From Bacteroidales bacterium (GTDB taxonomy: Bacteria; Bacteroidota; Bacteroidia; Bacteroidales; UBA12077): a stretch of 64,000 nucleotides of DNA. The translations under genes were made by a program, and so were the position numbers. Under the pieces are notes generated by a model. That model had not been told where the DNA came from. It searched no databases and worked only from the letters and a program-made list of their open reading frames with translations. The stretch covers positions 1 through 64,000 of the forward strand of contig DAOWGM010000164.1 of assembly GCA_030637515.1 (NCBI GenBank), given 5' to 3'. This document shows, in pieces, positions 16,843 through 25,955 of this stretch. Position 1 is the first letter of the stretch; every line of letters starts with the position of its first letter.

Positions 16843-17166
16843 ATGAAAAGAAAAGAAAAGATCATTCAAATAAAGCCTTCAAAGAAAAAAGGAGAAAGTA
16901 GTGCAAGTATAATATTAGAAAAAGAGCTTACAATATTTTCATTAGAAGGTATAAAAGATAAAATTATTGACGCAGTTGCGAAATATGACCACATAGAATT
17001 CGTGTTTAAAGCCATAAATAACATGGACTTAGCTTTTGTTCAATTAATGTATTCTATAAAAGAAACAGCCAAAGCGCAAAATAAGAAAATAACATTTAAT
17101 ATGGAATTACCCGATGATATTAAGTTATTATTTAATAATTCTGATTTGATAAAAGTATTAATGTAA
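16843..17166 (+). CDS. STAS-domain protein of the chemotaxis cluster
   Basis: A 107-residue protein whose last 80 residues fit the STAS fold (anti-sigma-factor antagonist family): ILEKELTIFSLEGIKDKI, HIEFVFKAINNMDLAFVQLMYSI, and a final LFNNSDLIKVLM helix. At the usual phosphorylated serine (IDSSGL in SpoIIAA-like proteins) it reads MDLAFV, so the phospho-acceptor appears to be absent. It lies 11 bases after the coiled-coil gene and 21 bases before cheY, so it belongs to the operon. A protein-interaction role in the signalling array is likelier than a sigma-factor switch. Confidence 0.7.
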   Translation: MKRKEKIIQIKPSKKKGESSASIILEKELTIFSLEGIKDKIIDAVAKYDHIEFVFKAINNMDLAFVQLMYSIKETAKAQNKKITFNMELPDDIKLLFNNSDLIKVLM

Positions 17167-17187
17167 TATTTTGAAAATAAAAAAGTT

Positions 17188-17553
17188 ATGAGCAAAATTA
17201 TCTTAATTGTTGACGATTCTGAAAGTATCAGAGAAGTTGTAAGTTTTACCCTCGAAAATGAAGGCTACAAGGTATTAGTTGGAGTTGATGGGGAAGATGC
17301 GCTAAAATATTTAGATGGAAGACTTATTGATTTAATTATCACTGACTTGCATATGCCTAAGATGGATGGAATAGAACTTATTAAGAATGTGAGGGCAATG
17401 GAAAGTTATAAAAGAATCCCAATCTTATTTTTAACAACAGAGTCTCAGGTTTCTAAAAAAATGGAAGCAAAAGACGCTGGTGCTACAGGATGGATTATTA
17501 AACCTTTTGTTCCTGCAAAATTAATTGGTGCACTTAAAAAAGTCTTAAGATAA
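17188..17553 (+). CDS. cheY: CheY response regulator
   Basis: A 121-residue receiver with LIVDDSESIREVV at the N-terminus, the phospho-acceptor Asp in LIITDLHMPKMDG, ILFLTTES at the Thr switch and the Lys in WIIKPFVP. These are close to textbook CheY motifs. Its TAA shares one base with the cheA ATG, so the two are translationally coupled; this makes it the best candidate for the direct CheA phosphorylation target among the receivers here. Confidence 0.92.
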   Translation: MSKIILIVDDSESIREVVSFTLENEGYKVLVGVDGEDALKYLDGRLIDLIITDLHMPKMDGIELIKNVRAMESYKRIPILFLTTESQVSKKMEAKDAGATGWIIKPFVPAKLIGALKKVLR

Positions 17554-19619
17554 TGGATAAATTTAAAAACAAATTTATAGAAGAGGCTACAGATAATATT
17601 AATGATCTGGAGGATGCTTTATTACTTATAGAAAAGGATACTGAAAACAAGGAACTTGTTGAACGTATTTTTAGAGCTATGCATTCGCTTAAGGGTGGAG
17701 GTGCAATGTTTGGCTTTAAACTATTAAGTGAATTTACTCATCATTTAGAAACTTTATATGATTTAGTAAGAGAAGGAACCTTTAAAATAAACAGAGAATT
17801 ATTGGATATTACTTTAGCATCTGTTGATCATATGAAAATGTTGTTAACTAATGAGGATTTGGATTCTGCAGAGTTAAAAGCATATCATATTGATTTATCT
17901 GTTCAAATTAGAAAGTTTATTGAAAAAGATAATCATACAGAAGTTATTCAGGAAGAATCAACTATTGATAAGAAAGAAAAATTAAACATTAAATCTTATT
18001 ATATCTATTTTGAACCTGATGTAGATATATTTAGAGATGGAACTAATCCTTTATTTTTATTGGATGAATTGCACACTTTAGGAAATTGTAAAGTTTTTGC
18101 TCACTTTAACAAAGTTCCTAAGATTGATAAAATTGATATTACGAAATGTTATACATATTGGGAAGTTTTATTAGCAACTGATGAAGATGTAAATTCGATT
18201 ACTGATGTTTTTATTTTTATTGAAGACCAATGTAAATTAGAAATTAATGAAATAGCTGATTATGATATTACTTTAAATAAGGAAATAATAAATCAAATAT
18301 CACAATTATCTCAAGAGCGGAAAGATGTAGGTGTTATTGAGATTCAAAAGATTATAAAAAGTAAAATTGTAAAAGAAAAGGAAACTGAAAGTATAGAGGA
18401 AACTGTAAAGAGTTCAGGCCCATTGCCTTCAGTAAAAGAAAATGTTATTTCAAGTATTCGTGTTGCATCAGATAAATTAGATCATTTAATGAATCTTGTT
18501 AGTGAGTTGGTAACAACGCAAGCAAGCTTAAGTTTATTCGCCGATGAATCTGGAAATCCCGAATTGTTAGCAATATCAGAAAATGTTCAGAAATTATCAC
18601 GACAATTACGAGATAATGCTTTTGATATTGTTTTAGTTCCGATTGATACTATGTTAACTCGTTTTCAACGATTAGTGCGCGATTTATCAAAAGAGTTAAA
18701 TAAAAGCGTAGTATTTTCAGCTGAAGGAACAGATACTGAGTTAGATAAATCAATAATAGAATCTTTAACTGAACCTGTTCTACATATTCTAAGAAATTGT
18801 ATCGATCATGGAATTGAATCGCCAGAAATTAGAAGAAAGTTAAATAAACCCGAACAAGGAAAAATTACTTTAAAAGCATTTTATTCCGGAGCCATGGTAC
18901 ATATTCAATTACATGATGATGGTGCTGGTATTGATCCTGAAAAAATTCGGAAAAAAGCTATTGAAAAAGGGATTATAAAAAAGGATACTGAACTTAGTAA
19001 GAAGGAAATTTTTGATCTTGCTTTTTTACCTGGATTTTCAACAGCAGATAATGTAACAGATGTTTCAGGCCGTGGTGTTGGAATGGATGTTGTTAAACGT
19101 AAATTAACTGAAATACGCGGAGAAGTAGAAATTGATTCAGAAATTAATATCGGAACTACCCTTACTATAAAGTTACCACTGACTTTATCTATAATTGATG
19201 GTTTACTCGTTAAGATTGAAAATATTCATTATATAATTCCATTATCTGTAGTTAATAAAATATATGCTACTGATCATAACAATGTCATCAATAAATATAA
19301 TAACCTAATTGTTTTAGACGGAAAACAAATTCCATTTTATTACTTAAGAGAAGAGTTTGGAATTGAAGAAGGAAATCGTGAAGTTGAGCAAGTCATTATT
19401 GTTGGTTATGAAGATAATCATATAGGACTTATTGTTGATGAGGTTGTAGGTGAATATCAGGCGGTTCTAAAGACTTTGGGCAAAATGTATAAAAAACAAG
19501 AAATTGTTTCAGGTGCTACAATTTTAGGAGATGGCACTGTTGCTCTTGTTTTAGATACAAATAAAATAATCAACCAATTTTCACAAGGAAAACTAAACAT
19601 AGAAAAAAAGGAAATATAA
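17553..19619 (+). CDS. cheA: CheA chemotaxis histidine kinase
   Basis: A 688-residue kinase with the CheA domain order. The HPt domain carries the phosphorylated His44 (MHSLKGGGAMFGF). A middle region (about 147-240) is not an obvious P2 domain and contains an aromatic-rich YYIYFEPDVDIF segment. The dimerisation helices begin at about 300 (SIRVASDKLDHLMNLVSELV), the HATPase domain has its N box at HILRNCIDHGIE (about 411-422) and glycine boxes at DDGAGID and GRGVGMDVV, and a CheW-like domain runs from about 545 to the end. It overlaps the cheY stop by one base and is followed 18 bases later by cheW. It would autophosphorylate in complex with CheW and the MCP and feed CheY and CheB. Confidence 0.95.
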   Translation: MDKFKNKFIEEATDNINDLEDALLLIEKDTENKELVERIFRAMHSLKGGGAMFGFKLLSEFTHHLETLYDLVREGTFKINRELLDITLASVDHMKMLLTNEDLDSAELKAYHIDLSVQIRKFIEKDNHTEVIQEESTIDKKEKLNIKSYYIYFEPDVDIFRDGTNPLFLLDELHTLGNCKVFAHFNKVPKIDKIDITKCYTYWEVLLATDEDVNSITDVFIFIEDQCKLEINEIADYDITLNKEIINQISQLSQERKDVGVIEIQKIIKSKIVKEKETESIEETVKSSGPLPSVKENVISSIRVASDKLDHLMNLVSELVTTQASLSLFADESGNPELLAISENVQKLSRQLRDNAFDIVLVPIDTMLTRFQRLVRDLSKELNKSVVFSAEGTDTELDKSIIESLTEPVLHILRNCIDHGIESPEIRRKLNKPEQGKITLKAFYSGAMVHIQLHDDGAGIDPEKIRKKAIEKGIIKKDTELSKKEIFDLAFLPGFSTADNVTDVSGRGVGMDVVKRKLTEIRGEVEIDSEINIGTTLTIKLPLTLSIIDGLLVKIENIHYIIPLSVVNKIYATDHNNVINKYNNLIVLDGKQIPFYYLREEFGIEEGNREVEQVIIVGYEDNHIGLIVDEVVGEYQAVLKTLGKMYKKQEIVSGATILGDGTVALVLDTNKIINQFSQGKLNIEKKEI

Positions 19620-19637
19620 ATATTGGAGGACTAAGCT

Positions 19638-20174
19638 ATGAATGAAAAAATACTTACGGAAATTAACTCTTACCTTTCTTTTAATCTTGGGGAAGAAGAA
19701 TTTGCAGCACATGTTGGTAAGGTGCTTAACATACTTGAAATGACCAAAATTACCGCGGTGCCTAAAGCTCCTGAATACATGAAAGGAGTAATAAATTTGA
19801 GAGGAACTGTATTGCCAGTTGTAGATACCAGGATAAAATTTGGAATGACTCCTACAGAGTACACAACTAACACGTGTATTGTAGTTATGGAAGTTGAAAT
19901 AGAAGGGGATGTTGTTCAGGTTGGAGCCCTTGTTGATTCAGTTCAGGCAGTTTTGGAAATTGATGATGCTCAAATACAACCACCACCTAGTATCGGGAGT
20001 AAATATAAATCAGAGTTTATTTATGGGATGGCAAAGATAGATGAAAGATTTATTATGCTTTTAGATATGGAAAAAGTCTTTTCCAGTGACGAAATAATTT
20101 CTCTAAAGGAAAAAACAAATGAAGGAGAAAATAAAATTGAAAAAGATAATTCTAAAAAAAGTAAATCTAAGTAG
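19638..20174 (+). CDS. cheW: CheW coupling protein
   Basis: A 178-residue CheW-domain protein joining receptor and CheA. The family core is visible: LSFNLGEEEFAAHVGKVLNILE, MKGVINLRGTVLPVVDTRIKFG, VGALVDSVQAVLEI and GMAKIDERFIMLLDMEKVF. A strong GGAGGA lies just upstream of the ATG, unusual for this AT-rich segment and suggesting high expression. The C-terminal ~25 residues form a charged Lys/Glu/Ser tail beyond the usual domain. It lies between cheA and the MCP gene. Confidence 0.95.
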   Translation: MNEKILTEINSYLSFNLGEEEFAAHVGKVLNILEMTKITAVPKAPEYMKGVINLRGTVLPVVDTRIKFGMTPTEYTTNTCIVVMEVEIEGDVVQVGALVDSVQAVLEIDDAQIQPPPSIGSKYKSEFIYGMAKIDERFIMLLDMEKVFSSDEIISLKEKTNEGENKIEKDNSKKSKSK

Positions 20175-20217
20175 ATCAAGCAACAAAAATCTTTAACAAA
20201 TTAATAAATAAAATCCT

Positions 20218-22287
20218 ATGAAAATTAATAATTTGAAAATCGGACTAAGGCTTAATTTAATTTTAAGTATATTGATTGTCTTAATCGTTTCTGGTTTAGG
20301 TATTTATAGCTACTACTCAACTAAGGATAGAATAGTAAATAATGCTGATTTAAGAATGTATGAGCAATTAGAAGATATGGTTAGTATTATTGAATTAGAG
20401 ATTGCTAATAATGAGAATCAGGTAAGTTATGCAATGAAAACAGCACATGAATATTTATATTCATTGGGTAATTTGAATTCTTCAGAAGAAGCAATTACAA
20501 TTAATGCAACCGATCAGATTAACTTAAATTCAAAGCAAATAAATCTAAATACCTTGAGAGTTGGAGATCAGGGATTATATAGTAATAACAGTATTGTTGA
20601 TAAAATTCAAGAGTTAACAGGAGCTACGTCAACTATTTTTCAAAAAATTCAAGGAGGGTATCTAAGAATTTCTACAAATGTTTTAAATTCAAGTGGAGGG
20701 AGAGCATTAGGTACATATATTCCTAATAATTCGCCAGTAGTTCAAGCTATAGAATCAGGACAGACATACCGTGGTAGAGCTTTTGTAGTCGATGATTATT
20801 ATCTTACAGTTTACGAACCAATTATGATTAATGGTCAGATACAAGGGATGCTTTATGTTGGAGTTAAAGAGAAAGATTTAAAAGGGCTTAAAAAAATATT
20901 TGACACCAAAACTTACTTTGAAACTGGTTATCCATTTCTTGTAGCAAAAGATGGAACATTTATTATTCACCCTACAAAAGAGGGAGAAAGTGCAAGTGAA
21001 TTTACATTTTTTAAACAAATGCTTAAAGGTGGGGACTCAGGTAAGTCCAGATATCAGTGGCCTGAAACATCCGAAGGGAAATGGAAATACCAATATTTTG
21101 AATATATTTCAAGTATTGATTCATACATAGCTGTTTCGTTTTATGAAGATATACTCTTTAATCAACTTAAAGAGCTTCGAGCCACTATTTTAATTGCATT
21201 ATTGATTGCTATTGCTGTGTTTGTTTTAATTGTGACTACGGTTTCACGTAATATCACAAAAGCATTAAACAAGGGAGTAGATTTTGCTGGTAAAGTAGCT
21301 GATGGAGATTTAACAGCTACAATTGAACTCGATCAGAAAGATGAGGTAGGAATTTTAGCACATGCCTTAAATAGAATGGTAATTAAATTACGCAGTATAG
21401 TAGAAAGTGTTGATGATAGTTCCGATAATATTGCTTCTGCTAGTCAGCAGGTAAGTTCTGGTTCTCAGCAGTTATCGCAAGGTGCAAGTGAACAAGCTTC
21501 ATCAACAGAAGAGGTTTCTTCATCAATGGAAGAAATGGTTTCTAATATTCAGCAAAATACAGATAACGCACAACAAACCGAGAAAATTTCTATCGAAGCA
21601 TCTAGTGGTATAGAGAAAGTAGCGACTGCAGCTCAGGAAAGCTTAAATTCAATTAGACAAATTGCCGATAAAATTTCAGTTGTAAATGATATTGCTTTTC
21701 AAACCAATATTTTAGCATTAAATGCTGCTGTAGAAGCTGCACGTGCTGGTGAGCATGGACGAGGATTTGCTGTTGTTGCTGCTGAAGTTAGAAAACTTGC
21801 AGAACGTAGTAAGATAGCAGCTGACGAAATTGTTAATTTATCAACAAACAGTTTAAAAGTCACTGAAGAAGCAGGTGGTTTAATGGGTAAAATTATTCCG
21901 GAAATTGGAAAAACTGCTAAACTAGTTCAGGAAATTTCTGCAGCTAGCTTAGAACAAAATTCCGGTGCTGATCAGGTAAATAATGCTATCCAGCAGTTAA
22001 ATCAGGTTACACAACAAAATGCTGCTGCATCAGAAGAATTAGCAACAAGTTCTGAAGAGCTTGCAAGTCAGGCTCAGCAGTTGAAAGAAAATATATCTTT
22101 CTTTTCTACTGGAAATAAAAAAACAAGTGTTAAGAAAAGTATTGTTAAATCAAAAATTCAAAAAAATACTGATAATCAGGCACAAGTAAAAGAAAATCAA
22201 AAGAACACAAGCACTAATGAGAAAGCCGGATTTGATTTAAAAATGTATGATAATAAAAGTCTTGATGATGAATATGAAAAGTTTTAA
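20218..22287 (+). CDS. Methyl-accepting chemotaxis protein
   Basis: A 689-residue transmembrane receptor. TM1 is near residues 12-32 ([22 protein letters not shown]). It is followed by a ~290-residue extracytoplasmic Cache-type sensor ([23 protein letters not shown]), TM2 near 322-343 ([18 protein letters not shown]), a HAMP domain ([18 protein letters not shown]) and the signalling hairpin with its conserved tip ([20 protein letters not shown]). Gln/Glu-rich methylation helices flank the tip. There is no CheR-binding pentapeptide at the C-terminus (ends DDEYEKF). It is the only MCP in the cluster and the likely input for CheA/CheW. The ligand is unknown. Confidence 0.95.
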   Translation: MKINNLKIGLRLNLILSILIVLIVSGLGIYSYYSTKDRIVNNADLRMYEQLEDMVSIIELEIANNENQVSYAMKTAHEYLYSLGNLNSSEEAITINATDQINLNSKQINLNTLRVGDQGLYSNNSIVDKIQELTGATSTIFQKIQGGYLRISTNVLNSSGGRALGTYIPNNSPVVQAIESGQTYRGRAFVVDDYYLTVYEPIMINGQIQGMLYVGVKEKDLKGLKKIFDTKTYFETGYPFLVAKDGTFIIHPTKEGESASEFTFFKQMLKGGDSGKSRYQWPETSEGKWKYQYFEYISSIDSYIAVSFYEDILFNQLKELRATILIALLIAIAVFVLIVTTVSRNITKALNKGVDFAGKVADGDLTATIELDQKDEVGILAHALNRMVIKLRSIVESVDDSSDNIASASQQVSSGSQQLSQGASEQASSTEEVSSSMEEMVSNIQQNTDNAQQTEKISIEASSGIEKVATAAQESLNSIRQIADKISVVNDIAFQTNILALNAAVEAARAGEHGRGFAVVAAEVRKLAERSKIAADEIVNLSTNSLKVTEEAGGLMGKIIPEIGKTAKLVQEISAASLEQNSGADQVNNAIQQLNQVTQQNAAASEELATSSEELASQAQQLKENISFFSTGNKKTSVKKSIVKSKIQKNTDNQAQVKENQKNTSTNEKAGFDLKMYDNKSLDDEYEKF

Positions 22288-22382
22288 ATTAAATCTATTT
22301 TCATAATAAAATTGTAAATAATAATTCAAAAGATATTCATAGATATTAAGGGTTAGGGTTCATGTTTATTAATCTTTTGAAT

Positions 22383-22408
22383 AAGAGAGGAGACTAGTCT
22401 CCTCTCTT
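22383..22408. repeat. 26-base perfect palindrome between the MCP gene and cheR
   Basis: AAGAGAGGAGACT is followed directly by its exact reverse complement AGTCTCCTCTCTT. It would form a strong stem without a spacer in RNA, or serve as a dimeric protein site in DNA. No strong T run follows (TTTAAAAC), so termination is possible but not clear. It lies 20 bases before the cheR start. Confidence 0.6.
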
Positions 22409-22428
22409 TAAAACTTAAATTGAGCTTA

Positions 22429-23286
22429 ATGGTTGATTCTAATTTAAATAAGATTTTTAGTGCTAAAATGTCTAGCGATGATTTTAATCGCTTAAGCGAA
22501 TTTGTATTTGAGCAATCGGGAATAAAAATGCCTCCAGTAAAAAAAGTAATGCTACAAAGTAGGTTGCAAAAAAGACTACGCGAATTAAATATAACATCGT
22601 TTAAAGAATATGCTGATTATGTTTTTAGCGATGAAGGACAAAAAAATGAGATTATCCACATGTTGGATGTTGTGAGCACTAATAAAACAGATTTCTTTAG
22701 AGAGCCTGTTCATTTTGATTATTTAAATTCACAGGTACTTCCTGAATTTATAAGTCAAAATCAGTTAAATTACAACTTAAAAGTATGGAGTGCTGGTTGC
22801 TCAAGTGGAGAGGAACCTTATACTATTGCAATAACATTAAATGAATTTAAAAATAATAATCCAAAATTCGATTATTCAATAATTGGAACAGATATTTCAT
22901 CAGTTATTCTACAAAATGCGGCTGCAGCAGTTTATAAAGAAGAAAGAATAGAAAATATTCCACTTGAGTTAAAACGAAAATATTTTTTGAAAAGTAAGGA
23001 CAGAGTGAAAAAAACTGTTAGAGTTATTAAAGATTTAAGAAAAAAAACAACTTATCACCGATTGAACTTTATGAGCGATGTTTATAACATGCCGGATATA
23101 TATGATGTTATTTTTTGCAGAAATGTACTAATTTACTTTAATAGAGAAACACAAGAACAGGTTATAAATAAGTTGTGTTATAAGCTAAAGAGTGGAGGGT
23201 ATTTATTTATTGGACACTCCGAGTCCATTTTAGGAATGAATCTACCTCTTGAACAAATTAAACCGACAATATTCAGACGAATTTAA
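22429..23286 (+). CDS. cheR: CheR chemotaxis methyltransferase
   Basis: SAM-dependent methyltransferase that methylates receptor glutamates, 285 residues from the ATG at 22429 (the track's TTG at 22420 adds three). The N-terminal helical domain (VMLQSRLQKRLRELNITSFKEYADYV) is followed by the SAM-binding motif VWSAGCSSGEEPYTIAI, IIGTDIS, and the late motif FCRNVLIYFNRETQEQ...GGYLFIGHSES. All key CheR segments are present. The palindrome at 22383 separates it from the MCP gene and may set its expression apart from the upstream operon. The degenerate kinase gene follows after 11 bases. Confidence 0.93.
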   Translation: MVDSNLNKIFSAKMSSDDFNRLSEFVFEQSGIKMPPVKKVMLQSRLQKRLRELNITSFKEYADYVFSDEGQKNEIIHMLDVVSTNKTDFFREPVHFDYLNSQVLPEFISQNQLNYNLKVWSAGCSSGEEPYTIAITLNEFKNNNPKFDYSIIGTDISSVILQNAAAAVYKEERIENIPLELKRKYFLKSKDRVKKTVRVIKDLRKKTTYHRLNFMSDVYNMPDIYDVIFCRNVLIYFNRETQEQVINKLCYKLKSGGYLFIGHSESILGMNLPLEQIKPTIFRRI

Positions 23287-23297
23287 AAATTCATATT

Positions 23298-24215
23298 ATG
23301 AGCAATTTGACCGATAAGGAATTAATTGATGAGCTTAAAAAGCGTTTTGTGCAAAATAAAGATGCTTTTAAAGAAGTTCAGGATCTTAATAAAAAGCTAA
23401 TAAAAGTAAATAAAAAGCTGGAAGACTCTGAAGCTCTTAAGAGTCATTTTATTTCAAATATAACCAACGAAATAATTAATCCTTTTGCTTCAATATTAGC
23501 TCTTTCAAAGAGTATTCTATCCGTAAAAAAAGAGAATTGGAAAAAAGTATTTTCAATGGTTTCTTTAATATATTCCGAGGCTTTTAATCTTGATTTTCAG
23601 CTTAGAAATATTTTTGTTGCAGCTAAACTTGAGGCCGGAGAAATTTATCCTGAAATTTTGAATGTTGATGTTAAGCATTTAATGGAAAGTGTTATAGAGT
23701 CATTTAATTATATAACTAAGAAGAAAAAAATTGCTACTGTTTTTAAATTTAATATTAAAACAGAAAATAATAAACCATTTTTTTTTAAAACTGATCCTGA
23801 AAAATTAAGATTAATACTATCTAATTTATTAAGCAATGCAACAAAGTTTTGTTATGAGAATAAGAAAATAATTATTGAAGCAAGCATTGAAAAAAATGAA
23901 TTAGTTATTTCTGTTAAAGATTTCGGAACGGGCATATCTTTAGAAAATCAAAAAATAATTTTTGATAGATTTAAAAGATTAGATTCAGGAATTGATTCAA
24001 TCCATAGAGGTCATGGATTAGGCTTATCTATTAATAAAGCTTTAATTGATTTATTGAGCGGTAGTATTGACATACAAAGTGAATTAGGAAAAGGAACAAA
24101 TTTTACGTTTTCAATTCCTGAAAACGAATCACAAGTAAGTGGTTTTGCTTTTGACGGAAATGAATTATTCTTCGATGATAATGAGGACCTGGATATAGAA
24201 TCTGAAACTTTTTAG
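23298..24215 (+). CDS. Histidine-kinase homologue with Asn in place of the phospho-His
   Basis: A 305-residue soluble protein with an N-terminal coiled coil, a HisKA-like dimerisation helix and a HATPase domain. In the H box, where active kinases read (N)MSHEIRTP, this protein reads NITNEIINPF (codon AAC), so the phospho-acceptor His is Asn. The ATP-binding part looks intact: LILSNLLSNATKF (N box), VKDFGTGIS (D box), GHGLGLSINKAL (G2). There is no membrane segment or sensor domain. It lies between cheR and cheD and is most likely a regulatory pseudokinase or an ATP-dependent scaffold in the chemotaxis array. It might also act only on another protein's His in trans. Confidence 0.8.
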   Translation: MSNLTDKELIDELKKRFVQNKDAFKEVQDLNKKLIKVNKKLEDSEALKSHFISNITNEIINPFASILALSKSILSVKKENWKKVFSMVSLIYSEAFNLDFQLRNIFVAAKLEAGEIYPEILNVDVKHLMESVIESFNYITKKKKIATVFKFNIKTENNKPFFFKTDPEKLRLILSNLLSNATKFCYENKKIIIEASIEKNELVISVKDFGTGISLENQKIIFDRFKRLDSGIDSIHRGHGLGLSINKALIDLLSGSIDIQSELGKGTNFTFSIPENESQVSGFAFDGNELFFDDNEDLDIESETF

Positions 24216-24224
24216 ATATTAAGA

Positions 24225-24713
24225 ATGGATAATCCAAATTCACACTTTTTATATCCTGCTGCCTTATATGCAAGTAAAGAGCCTTGTCAGATTAATACAA
24301 TCTTAGGTTCTTGTATCGCAGTTTGTTTTTGGGATGTAAATTTGAAAATTGGAGGTATGTGTCATTACATGCTTCCTTATTGGAATGGAGAAGGATTAGC
24401 TTCACCTAAATATGGTAATATTGCAATCGAGAAATTGTTGGATAAAATGTATTCATTTGGTAGTAAGAAGTTTAATGTTATTGCAAAAGTTTTTGGTGGA
24501 GGAGAAGTGATTGAAATAAAAAATCCGCAGTTTCATATTGGTGATAGAAATATTAAATTAGCCAATGAGATGCTTGATGAACTAAAAATAAATGTAATAA
24601 GTTCAAGTGTTGGTGGAAAACTAGGTCGGAAAATAATATTTAATACTGAAACTGGTGAAGTAGCACAGAGGTATGTTCAAAAGCAAATTACTAACTTTAA
24701 AAAAAAGAAATAG
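24225..24713 (+). CDS. cheD: CheD receptor deamidase
   Basis: A 162-residue CheD: it deamidates receptor glutamines and, in some bacteria, modulates CheC. The catalytic Cys30 and His47 appear in TILGSCIAVCFWD and GGMCHYMLP, followed by the FGGGEVIE and NVISSSVGGKLGRKI family segments. Start ATG is 10 bases after the kinase homologue. Its presence with CheR and CheB shows a complete adaptation module. Confidence 0.93.
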   Translation: MDNPNSHFLYPAALYASKEPCQINTILGSCIAVCFWDVNLKIGGMCHYMLPYWNGEGLASPKYGNIAIEKLLDKMYSFGSKKFNVIAKVFGGGEVIEIKNPQFHIGDRNIKLANEMLDELKINVISSSVGGKLGRKIIFNTETGEVAQRYVQKQITNFKKKK

Positions 24714-24755
24714 CTTTTAAAACATTTTTTTATTTAGTATAAATATGGTATTTGC

Positions 24756-25829
24756 ATGTTTAAAGAGAAAATAAAGGTATTAATTGTTGATGATTCTGCT
24801 ATAGTTCGACAAAGTTTAGTTGAAATAATTAAGTCGGAAAAAGATCTTGAAGTTATGGGTACAGCTTCTGATCCATATTTAGCTGCAAAAAAAATAATGG
24901 ACGAAGTTCCTGACGTTATAACGCTGGATATTGAAATGCCACGGATGGACGGATTAACTTTTCTACGCAAAATAATGTCGCAACATCCAATTCCTGTAGT
25001 AATAATATCTAGTTTAACTGCTAAAGGTACCGAAACAGGAATCAGAGCTCTTGAATATGGAGCAGTTGAAATTATTACTAAACCACAAATGTCTTCAAAA
25101 GAATTTATAAATGAGTCAAAGATAAGAATCTGTGAAGCAATTAAAGGTGCTGCTCATGCCAGAGTAAAACGAAAAGTTTCTGCTCAGACAATTCAGGTTC
25201 AGCCTAAATATACTGCTGATGCTATATTACCTCCGGTTCATAATCACAGTATGATTAAAACAACAGAAATCGTAGTGGCTGTTGGAGCTTCCACTGGTGG
25301 TACAGAAGCTTTGACCGATTTTCTAAAAGTATTACCTCCGGATTCACCTGGAATTGTAATTGTTCAGCATATGCCGGAAAAATTTACAACTTCATTTGCA
25401 GGAAGACTTAATGACCTATGCAGAATAACTGTAAAAGAAGCTGTTAATGGAGATTCTGTAATCAGAGGCAGAGCATTAATAGCTCCAGGAAATTATCATA
25501 CTTTATTAAAAAGAAGTGGTGCCAGATATTATGTAGAAGTTAAACAAGGTCCTTTTGTAAACCGACATAGACCATCAGTCGATGTGCTTTTCAGATCAAC
25601 AGCAAAATATGCAGGAGCAAATTCTGTTGGTATAATAATGACAGGTATGGGCGACGATGGTGCACGGGGTTTGTTAGAAATGAAAGAGGCTGGTGCCAAA
25701 ACTATTGCTCAGGATGAGCAAAGCTGCGTTGTTTTTGGTATGCCAAAAGAAGCAATTAAACTAAATGCAGCAGATAAAATATTGCCGCTTAATAAAATAT
25801 CATCATATCTTATTAACGTTGTTCACTAA
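24756..25829 (+). CDS. cheB: CheB methylesterase/deamidase response regulator
   Basis: A 357-residue two-domain protein. The receiver ([12 protein letters not shown]; phospho-acceptor Asp in [21 protein letters not shown]) is joined by a linker to the methylesterase domain. The catalytic triad segments are present: Ser in [12 protein letters not shown], His in [18 protein letters not shown], and Asp in [14 protein letters not shown]. It removes receptor methyl groups when phosphorylated by CheA. It closes the adaptation set, 42 bases after cheD. Confidence 0.95.
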   Translation: MFKEKIKVLIVDDSAIVRQSLVEIIKSEKDLEVMGTASDPYLAAKKIMDEVPDVITLDIEMPRMDGLTFLRKIMSQHPIPVVIISSLTAKGTETGIRALEYGAVEIITKPQMSSKEFINESKIRICEAIKGAAHARVKRKVSAQTIQVQPKYTADAILPPVHNHSMIKTTEIVVAVGASTGGTEALTDFLKVLPPDSPGIVIVQHMPEKFTTSFAGRLNDLCRITVKEAVNGDSVIRGRALIAPGNYHTLLKRSGARYYVEVKQGPFVNRHRPSVDVLFRSTAKYAGANSVGIIMTGMGDDGARGLLEMKEAGAKTIAQDEQSCVVFGMPKEAIKLNAADKILPLNKISSYLINVVH

Positions 25830-25955
25830 TAAATTATTCTTTTTAAATTCTTAAAGTAAAACAATTATAGTAAAGATTTTTAATTATCGATTATTTTTGA
25901 AAGATTTGTTGAAAATATTCTTTATTTTTAGTTGCAGTAAAAATCATATTGTTTT

